NCBI RefSeq assembly: GCF_000425065.1
Contig: NZ_KE384300.1
Span: 1 to 38,479 of the forward strand
Source of the DNA: Actinomadura rifamycini DSM 43936
GTDB taxonomy: Bacteria; Actinomycetota; Actinomycetes; Streptosporangiales; Streptosporangiaceae
Direction of reading: 5' to 3'
Length of the DNA stretch: 38,479 nucleotides
Each line of letters begins with the position of its first letter. Within the stretch, counting starts at the first letter, position 1. Shown one piece after another: positions 33,053-38,479 of this stretch. The notes beneath the pieces are model-generated. The model ran no database searches. It saw only the letters and a list, made by a program, of their open reading frames with translations, and was not told where the DNA came from. A program made the position numbers and the translations under genes.

Positions 33053-35524
33053 TCACAGCAGGGTCCTCGGCCGGACGGCGTTGGCGGCGTCGACGAGCCG
33101 CCGGCACTCGTCCCGGTCCGGGGCGACCTTCGCCAGCCGCCGGTACGCGCCCTCGAGGCGGCGGCGCAGCGGCGTCTCCCGCAGCTCCGCGCCGAGCAGC
33201 TCCGCGCCGGCCGTCCCGCCGGACCGGCCGGGGCCGATGAGCAGCCAGTCGAGCGCGGCCTCCAGGATCTCGGCGGTGAGCCGGTCCCGGCGCCGGTCGT
33301 CCAGGGCGTCCGCGCTCAGCCCGCCGAGCCGCTGCCCGGCGGCCAGCAGCTCCGCCGCCGTCAGCTCGGCCGCGGGCCGCGCCCGCACCGCCGTCGTGAC
33401 CGCCGCGACCTGCGCGGACGTGCGCCGGATCGACGTCTCGGGCACCGTGTCGAGGGCGGCGATCGCCCCGGCGCGGTCGCCGCCGGAGAGGCGCACTCGG
33501 GCGAGCCCGAAGGCGGCGTTGAGGTAGGAGTCGTCGGTGCGCCACACCAGCTCGTACAGGCGGGCGGCGTCGGCGGGCGCGCCGTGCTCCCGGCAGTAGG
33601 CGAGCGCCAGCTTCGGCGCCGCCTCGCCCGGCAGCAGGTCGTACAGCCGGTCGAAGCGCGGCTCGGCCGCGGCGACCCGGCCGCGGGCGAGCAGCCCGAC
33701 CGTCCGGTACCACTCGACCCGCCAGTCGTCCGGCTGGTCGGCGGCGAACTCGTCCAGCAGCCGCTCGGCCTCGTCGTGCTCGCCCAGCTCGATCTTGACC
33801 CGGGCGAGCGTCAGCCGCACCTCCGGCGTCCGCTGCGGCGCGCCGCCGACGGCGGCGGCGAGCTGCGCGGGCCCCAGCGAGGTGAGGCCGGCGAGGAACC
33901 CGGCCGCGGGGTCGCCGGCGTCCACCAGCGGGACGGGCAGCGCCGCGGCGGCCGTGTCCGGCGGGACGGGCGGCAGCGCGGCCGCGTCGGACTCCTCGCC
34001 CGCGGCGCGCGCCGCGAACCGCTCGGGGCCGAACAGCGCCGACGGCGCGGGCCGCGCCCGTCCGTCCTCGGTGGCCAGCACCTCGCGCAGGACGCCGGTG
34101 AGCTGGTCGGCCATCTCGGCCGCGTCCTGGAACCGCTCGTCCGGGTCGCGGTGCGTCGCGCGGCGGAGGAAGCGGTCGAACGACTCGTACCTGCTCAGGA
34201 CGGGCACGTCCTCCCGGGGCGGGAGGTTCTCCCGGAAGCGGGACGTGTAGCCCTTGAAGGGGAAGGTCAGCACGGCGAGGGTGCGGCCGACCGTGTAGAG
34301 GTCGGAGCTGACGGACGGGCCCACGTCGGCGATCTCGGGCGCCTGGTAGCCGGCCGTGCCGTAGATGGCGCCGTCCGGGTCGTCCAGCCGCCGCACGCCG
34401 CCGAGGTCGATCAGCCGGAGCTGCTCCTCGAACTGGATGACGTTGTCGGGCTTGAAGTCGCAGTACACCAGGCCCCGGGCGTGCAGGTAGCCGAACGCCT
34501 GCAGCACCTCCAGCGCGTAAGCGATGGCCTGCGCGACGGGCAGCGCGTCCGCGCCCTCGTCGCGCCGCTGGAGCAGGATGTCCTTCAGCGACCGGCCGCC
34601 GACGTACTCCATGACGATGTAGCCGTCGCCGTCGTGCTGCACGAAGTTGTAGATCTTGACGATGTTGGGGTGCTCGACCTCCGCGAGGAACGCCTTCTCG
34701 GCCGCCGCGGCGGCCATCGCGTCGGCGTCCCCGCTGTCCAGCAGGCCCTTCAGCACGACCCAGCGGTCGCTGACGTTCTTGTCGCGGGCGAGGTAGATCC
34801 AGCCGAGCCCGCCGTGCGCCAGGCAGCCGAGCACGTCGTACTGGCCGCCGACGAGGTCGCCGGGCGCCAGCTTCGGGACGAACGAGAACCCGGTGCCGCA
34901 CTTCGGGCAGAACCCCTCGGCGCGGCCCGGCCGGTCGCCCCGGCTGCGGCCGACGGGCTCGTCGCAGTTGCCGCAGTACCGCTTGCTCTCGGCGACCTTC
35001 GGGTCGCGCAGCACGGCCGCGGACGGGTTCCGGTACGGGACGGGCGGCACCTTCACCAGGCCCGCGCCCAGCCCGCCGAGGTGCCCGGACCCCCGCGTCC
35101 CGGCGGTGCGCGTGCTGCCCGTCCGCCCGGTGCCGATGCTGCCCCTGCTGCCGGTGCTCACGGACCGGCCCGCGGACGGCCCGCTCACCCCGGTCGCGGA
35201 CGTCGCGGCCGGGGGCTCGCCGCACACGTCGCAGAAGCCGTCGGTGATCGTCCCGCCGCATCCCGCCTTGTCGCACGCGCCGCTCGGCGCGGCCGTCCCG
35301 CTCGCGGCGCCCGCCCCGTCCGGTGTCCCGGCGCCGCCCGCGGCCGCCGGCGGCGCGCCGCAGACGTCGCAGAAGCCGTCGGTGATCGTTCCGCCGCATC
35401 CGGCCTGGGCGCAGGCGTCCGGGGCGGAGGGACCGGAGGAGCTGGAGGGGGCGGCCATGCCGCATATGACGCAGAATCCGCCCTCATAGGTTCCCGTGCA
35501 TCCCGGCACGGTGCACTGGTTCAT
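33053..35524 (-). CDS. pknG: PknG-like serine/threonine protein kinase
   Basis: An 823-residue kinase with PknG architecture plus an extension. Residues 1-101 hold three zinc-ribbon modules (C4/C9/C18/C21; C38/C43/C52/C55; C84/C89/C98/C101), the last two nearly identical. A low-complexity Gly/Ser/Thr linker (102-150) follows, then the PknG rubredoxin-like site (C184, C187, C206, C209). The kinase domain (about 225-480) has K259 (VVLKG), YCDFKPDN (D356) and DLG (D373) in place of DFG. A C-terminal TPR-like region fills 545-823. YCDFKPDNV and LIDLGGV are typical of PknG. No transmembrane helix, unlike most bacterial Ser/Thr kinases. The ATG overlaps the upstream gene as ATGA. Confidence 0.9.
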   Translation of the reverse strand: MNQCTVPGCTGTYEGGFCVICGMAAPSSSSGPSAPDACAQAGCGGTITDGFCDVCGAPPAAAGGAGTPDGAGAASGTAAPSGACDKAGCGGTITDGFCDVCGEPPAATSATGVSGPSAGRSVSTGSRGSIGTGRTGSTRTAGTRGSGHLGGLGAGLVKVPPVPYRNPSAAVLRDPKVAESKRYCGNCDEPVGRSRGDRPGRAEGFCPKCGTGFSFVPKLAPGDLVGGQYDVLGCLAHGGLGWIYLARDKNVSDRWVVLKGLLDSGDADAMAAAAAEKAFLAEVEHPNIVKIYNFVQHDGDGYIVMEYVGGRSLKDILLQRRDEGADALPVAQAIAYALEVLQAFGYLHARGLVYCDFKPDNVIQFEEQLRLIDLGGVRRLDDPDGAIYGTAGYQAPEIADVGPSVSSDLYTVGRTLAVLTFPFKGYTSRFRENLPPREDVPVLSRYESFDRFLRRATHRDPDERFQDAAEMADQLTGVLREVLATEDGRARPAPSALFGPERFAARAAGEESDAAALPPVPPDTAAAALPVPLVDAGDPAAGFLAGLTSLGPAQLAAAVGGAPQRTPEVRLTLARVKIELGEHDEAERLLDEFAADQPDDWRVEWYRTVGLLARGRVAAAEPRFDRLYDLLPGEAAPKLALAYCREHGAPADAARLYELVWRTDDSYLNAAFGLARVRLSGGDRAGAIAALDTVPETSIRRTSAQVAAVTTAVRARPAAELTAAELLAAGQRLGGLSADALDDRRRDRLTAEILEAALDWLLIGPGRSGGTAGAELLGAELRETPLRRRLEGAYRRLAKVAPDRDECRRLVDAANAVRPRTLL
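35219..35407. repeat. In-gene duplication of a zinc-ribbon module
   Basis: About 45 nearly identical bases recur with a 138-bp period (near 35221-35263 and 35359-35401) inside the pknG-like gene. They encode AGCGGTITDGFCDVCG twice, 46 codons apart. The identity extends to third codon positions, so the duplication looks recent or is kept by gene conversion. Confidence 0.75.
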
Positions 35525-36744
35525 CCATCCGCTCCCTTCTCCCGCGCGGAGACGGCGCGCTGGTACTCCGCCAAGGCGACGGTCGCCTCCCGCAGATCGC
35601 AGGGCGACGTCCACAGCAGCGCGCGCGCCCTCTCGTACAAACCGGCCGTGGCGCCGTCCTCGGCGAGGCCGAGCCGGGCGGCCTTCATGCGGTACGCGTC
35701 GAGCCGTCCGCGCAGCTCGTCGCGCCGCTCCAGCAGGCCCCGGACGACGCCGACCGCCTCCCGCGCGTCGCGCAGCGCCGCGCCGGCCGCGCGCTCGAGG
35801 TCGTCGATCCGCCGCGCCCGCTCCGTCCAGCCGCCGCCCGTCCGGTCGCCGCCCGTCCGGGCGTCCCGGTCGAGGGCGGCCAGCCGGTCGGCGAGCCCGG
35901 CCGACGCCGCCGGCCGCGCCGCGGGCGGCGGACCGGCGATCTTCGCCGCGACGGCGTCCCGGACCCGGCGCTCCTCCGCCTCCGCTTCGCGCAGCTCGCC
36001 GAGCGTGCGCGCGACCGCGCGGAGCCGGTCGGCGTACCCGGCGCGCAGCGCCGCCGCCGACTCCAGCCGCCGCCGGACGTCCGCGAACCCGGCGCGCAGC
36101 GCGTCCAGCGGGGCGGTGTCCGGGCGGCCGCCGGGCGCCAGCGCGAGCGGGTCGGCGCGGACCCGCGCGGCGAGCGCGTCGAACTCGGCGTCGAGCCGCG
36201 CCAGCTCCGGGTCCGTCCCGCCGAGGGACGCCGGCGCCGCCGCGGCGGCGCGCCGGGCCGCCTCGGTCTCCGCGAGCCGCGACAGCAGCGCCGACCAGAC
36301 CCGTTCGAGCGGGCCCACCGCCCGCACGATCTCCTCGTACAGGCCGGTCATCCGCTCGACGGCCCCGCGCAGCGTCAGCCGCTCGCCGGACGGGACGTGC
36401 AGCAGCGTGCGGTGCTCGAGCGGCACCTCGGCGGCGGGCAGTTCGACGACCGGGCCCGCCAGCAGGCGGGTGAGCTCGGCCAGCCGCCACTGCCCGAGCC
36501 GGCCGGGCCGGGCGCGGACCTCCTCGGCCTCGGCGACGGCGCGGCCGTACAGGTCGAACAGCGTCCACAGCGCACCGGCGCGGGCGCGCACGGCGGCCTG
36601 GACGCGTCGCGTCTCCCCGGTCGGCGCCGCGCCCTCCAGCAGCTGGTAGCCCTGGTCGGCCTCCAGTTCGAGGAGGGCGGAGCCGATGCGCTCCCTCTCG
36701 TCCCGCAGATGCGCCAGCGTCCGGTCGATCTCGTCGCGGCTCAT
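35521..36744 (-). CDS. Helical coiled-coil protein at the head of the PknG operon
   Basis: A 407-residue, almost entirely helical, Ala/Arg/Leu/Glu-rich protein with no signal peptide or transmembrane segment. I do not recognise a family. It begins with MSRDEIDRTLAHLRDERERIGSALLELEADQGYQLLEG, and long heptad-like stretches run from about 170 to 380. Membership of the operon (four-base overlap with the kinase gene) suggests a partner or substrate of the kinase. The start at 36744 is a choice; an in-frame ATG at 36804 would add 20 residues that look non-conserved. Confidence 0.65.
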   Translation of the reverse strand: MSRDEIDRTLAHLRDERERIGSALLELEADQGYQLLEGAAPTGETRRVQAAVRARAGALWTLFDLYGRAVAEAEEVRARPGRLGQWRLAELTRLLAGPVVELPAAEVPLEHRTLLHVPSGERLTLRGAVERMTGLYEEIVRAVGPLERVWSALLSRLAETEAARRAAAAAPASLGGTDPELARLDAEFDALAARVRADPLALAPGGRPDTAPLDALRAGFADVRRRLESAAALRAGYADRLRAVARTLGELREAEAEERRVRDAVAAKIAGPPPAARPAASAGLADRLAALDRDARTGGDRTGGGWTERARRIDDLERAAGAALRDAREAVGVVRGLLERRDELRGRLDAYRMKAARLGLAEDGATAGLYERARALLWTSPCDLREATVALAEYQRAVSAREKGADG

Positions 36745-36911
36745 CGGCAGGCGCGTCGGTTCACCCAACGCGGGTCCATGGCTCGCCCATGTTCGCCCTG
36801 CCATCCCCCGTGCCGTGCAGTTTTGATGCCAGTTTTCCCCATCCCCGCCCCAAGGCTCAAGGACTGCGGACGATCAGGCCGGGGGCGCCGCGGGGCCTCC
36901 AAAATGTCAGT
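36745..36911. promoter_or_regulatory. Divergent promoter region of the PknG operon
   Basis: About 170 bp upstream of both the operon (minus) and the WYL gene (plus). It is less G+C-rich around 36815-36840, where GCAGTTTT and CCAGTTTT repeat 12 bases apart. No clear -35/-10 pair for the minus strand could be fixed. Confidence 0.35.
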
Positions 36912-36931
36912 GTTCGAACGTATTATCGAAC
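36912..36931 (+). promoter_or_regulatory. Operator-like inverted repeat over a -10 element (leaderless start)
   Basis: GTTCGA (36912-36917) and TCGAAC (36926-36931) form a perfect inverted repeat around eight bases. TATTAT (36921-36926) inside it is a good -10 element seven bases before the ATG at 36933, the usual spacing for a leaderless transcript; no ribosome site is present. A repressor binding here would block transcription directly. It could be the WYL protein's own site only if a separate DNA-binding partner exists. Confidence 0.55.
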
Positions 36932-36932
36932 C

Positions 36933-37466
36933 ATGGCGAACGTTGCGACGCACCGCAGGACCGCCCCCGCCCTGACCGAGCTCTCCGCCGCGGAGATCGC
37001 CGCCCTCGCGCTCTCCCTCGCGCACCTGGGCGCCGGACCGCAGGCCGCGACCGCGCGCCGGGCCCTGCGCACCCTCCTGGACACCGTCCCCCACGACGAC
37101 GTGGTCGGCACCACGCTGGCCACCCTCACCGCGTCCCTGGACGCCTCCACGGCCGACCGCGCCCGCGTGGTCGCCGCCGCCATCAGCGAGCACCGCGTCG
37201 TCCGCCTCTGCTACGGCGACGCGGGCGCCAACGTCACGATCCGCGAGGTCGAGCCGGTCACCACGCTCGTCCACCGCGACCACTGGTACCTCGTCGGCTG
37301 GTGCCGGATGCGGCGCGGCGTCCGCGCCTTCCGCTTCGACCGCATCCTGGCCGTCGAGTCCACCGGAATGCCGGCGCGCCCGCGCCGCACCGACCGCTAC
37401 CTGCCGTTCCAGCGGCGCAAGGCCGCGGTGCACGCCGGCGGTCCGGCGCACGCCCCGAGGCCCTGA
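36933..37466 (+). CDS. WYL-domain protein lacking an HTH
   Basis: A 177-residue protein. Residues 1-70 match the linker helices that precede the WYL domain in YafY/PafBC-type regulators (LTELSAAEIAALALSLAHLG). The WYL domain (about 78-150) follows: ISEHRVVRLCYGD, REVEPVTTLVHRDHWYLVGWC and AFRFDRILAVES. The usual N-terminal DNA-binding HTH is missing, and no HTH is encoded upstream in frame. WYL domains bind nucleic acids or ligands, so it might act as a ligand-binding co-regulator. Probably leaderless. It is divergent from the PknG operon. Confidence 0.75.
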   Translation: MANVATHRRTAPALTELSAAEIAALALSLAHLGAGPQAATARRALRTLLDTVPHDDVVGTTLATLTASLDASTADRARVVAAAISEHRVVRLCYGDAGANVTIREVEPVTTLVHRDHWYLVGWCRMRRGVRAFRFDRILAVESTGMPARPRRTDRYLPFQRRKAAVHAGGPAHAPRP

Positions 37467-37468
37467 CC

Positions 37469-37510
37469 GCTCCGCGCGGCCCGTCCCGTCCGGGACGGGC
37501 CGCGCGGAGC
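37469..37510. terminator. Strong bidirectional hairpin
   Basis: A 20-bp perfect inverted repeat (37469-37488 and 37491-37510), forming a 19-bp stem with a GTCC loop. It sits between the WYL gene and the convergent acyltransferase gene, three bases after one stop codon and six before the other. No T run, as is usual in high-G+C actinomycetes. Confidence 0.75.
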
Positions 37511-37515
37511 CCGCG

Positions 37516-38479
37516 TCAAGGACGGGACGGCCGCCGGACGAGCGCGGCGGCACGGCGGGCGGCGCGGCGCAGCGGCGTGCGGTCCGGGTCGGCGGCCTGC
37601 TCGGCCCGGAGCCCGTCGATGATCCCGGAGACCGCCGCGCGGGTCAGGTCGCGGACCTCGGCGACCGCCCGGTCGTCGCCGTCGCGGCCCGCCCACGGCG
37701 CGGTGTCGATGGGCGGCCCGAACCGGAAGTAGAGGCGCTCCGGCCGCGGGACGGGCGTCGGCCCGAGCCCCCGGGAGACCGGCATCACGACGTCGTCGCG
37801 CGCGCCGCGCTCGCCGAGGACGGCCCGGCCGAGCGCGCGGGCCGGGGCGAGGAGCGCGCTGCCGGGGTCGAGGACGGGCGTGAACATCTCCTCGACGCCG
37901 ACGGAGCCGAACGGGACGATGGGGCAGCCCGCCTCCACGGCCAGCCTGGCGAAGCCGAGCCGGCCGTCCCACTGCAGCCGGTACCGGTCCTCGCGGGCGC
38001 GGGTGACCTCGCGGGCGCCGCCGGGGAAGACCACGACCGGATGCCCGGCCCGCAGCAGCTCCCGGCAGTTGCCGGGGGTGCCGTCCACCGCCCCGCCGGC
38101 CTCCATGACCGTGCGCCAGCCGGGGACCAGCCAGTGCGCGTGGTCGGCGAGCGAGCGCGCCCACACCCCGCGGCGCCGGTGGATCTCGAAGAAGATCAGC
38201 GGGGCGTCCAGCAGGCCGTAGACGGTGTGGTTGCCGACGAGCAGGACGGGCCCGCCGGACGGCACGTGGTGCAGGCCGTGGAAGACGGGCGAGGTCCACG
38301 CGCGCCAGGGCCCGAGCGCCAGGCGCGCCGCGCGGACGAGGCCGTCCGGCGGCGGCGCCCAACCCCCGGGAAAGCGCGGTCGGCCGGGGAGGCCCGGTCG
38401 ACTCCGGCGGCACGGCCGGGAAGGGGGGCCCGGCCGGTTGCGGAGGCCCGCTCGGGCGGGGTGGCGCGGCCGGTCGGGG
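37516..38479 (-). CDS. Lysophospholipid acyltransferase family protein (5' partial)
   Basis: The minus-strand frame is open to the window edge, giving at least 320 residues. The block after FHGLHHVPSGGPVLLVGNHTVYGLLD is the acyltransferase motif I region (with H-x6-D spacing, as in TMEM68/phytyl-ester-synthase-like enzymes). VVFPGGAREV and IVPFGSVGVEE follow, as in that branch. The only in-frame start in the window (GTG at 38265) lies inside the conserved block, so the true start is probably beyond 38479. The enzyme would acylate a glycerolipid, diacylglycerol or wax-type alcohol; the substrate is open. The tail is Arg/Ala-rich. Confidence 0.75.
   Translation of the reverse strand, partial: PDRPRHPARAGLRNRPGPPSRPCRRSRPGLPGRPRFPGGWAPPPDGLVRAARLALGPWRAWTSPVFHGLHHVPSGGPVLLVGNHTVYGLLDAPLIFFEIHRRRGVWARSLADHAHWLVPGWRTVMEAGGAVDGTPGNCRELLRAGHPVVVFPGGAREVTRAREDRYRLQWDGRLGFARLAVEAGCPIVPFGSVGVEEMFTPVLDPGSALLAPARALGRAVLGERGARDDVVMPVSRGLGPTPVPRPERLYFRFGPPIDTAPWAGRDGDDRAVAEVRDLTRAAVSGIIDGLRAEQAADPDRTPLRRAARRAAALVRRPSRP

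Noticed and set aside
32756..36649. Very long plus-strand open frame antisense to the kinase operon
   Set aside because: The minus strand encodes clear kinase, PP2C and coiled-coil proteins there. The plus frame gives repetitive Arg/Ala/Gly sequence and is a shadow of codon bias.
36789..36932. Upstream extension of the WYL protein to supply an HTH
   Set aside because: The extra residues are not helical or HTH-like, and the region holds the promoter and inverted repeat.
38213..38265. GTG at 38265 as the true start of the acyltransferase
   Set aside because: Conserved-looking coding sequence (FHGLHH and further upstream) continues in frame to the window edge, so this GTG is internal.

Overview
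The window is chromosomal DNA of very high G+C content from an actinomycete. Gene order, GTG starts, strong G/C bias at third codon positions and the families present point to Streptosporangiales. A Thermomonosporaceae member (Actinomadura-like) is my guess from style, not a proven assignment.

Layout. (1) Positions 1-1346 hold no credible gene, only very G+C-rich DNA with a family of decayed direct and inverted repeats. (2) 1347-4399, minus strand: yraN, comM/yifB and dprA, tightly packed and overlapping. (3) 4547-10887: xerC, a convergent membrane-anchored LytM/M23-like protein, then the conserved block rpsB-tsf-pyrH-frr-cdsA behind a roughly 290-nt structured leader. (4) 10925-16215: a SUFU-domain protein, rlmN, a small protein with four DivIVA-like motifs, a DUF1963 protein and a two-gene ABC exporter. 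The dxr-rip-ispG genes usually found near rlmN are absent, so synteny breaks here. (5) 16216-18713 is a decayed interval: a 12-unit 20-bp tandem repeat, a HIT-family gene and the frameshifted remnant of a HelD-type helicase. (6) 18714-24441: an RHH protein, then a polyamine-type ABC transporter operon (ATPase, lipoprotein, two permeases) ending in a PuuB/glycine-oxidase-like flavoenzyme; import and first oxidation of a polyamine or related amine is the likely theme. (7) 24464-27117: a PH-domain membrane protein and two uncharacterised proteins. (8) 27287-36744, minus strand: a seven-gene operon, the most interesting part of the window. (9) An HTH-less WYL protein and a 5'-partial acyltransferase close the window.

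The operon in (8) encodes, in transcription order: a helical protein; a PknG-like kinase with rubredoxin and TPR regions; a PP2C phosphatase; a VWA protein; an FHA protein; a four-helix membrane protein like GlnX; and a GlnH-like lipoprotein that should bind glutamate, aspartate or a similar solute. In mycobacteria GlnH-GlnX-PknG senses acidic amino acids outside the cell and controls metabolism through the FHA protein GarA. Here the pathway appears expanded into one transcription unit with its own phosphatase, FHA reader and VWA protein. The kinase, phosphatase and FHA protein all carry N-terminal cysteine-rich zinc-ribbon modules that the mycobacterial proteins lack or have in smaller number. 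I infer a complete outside-to-inside phosphorylation circuit, possibly held together by these modules.

Three intergenic regions share the exact 11-mer CTGTGGATAAC, which contains the DnaA box TTATCCACA. No tRNA, rRNA, CRISPR array, insertion sequence or phage gene was seen.
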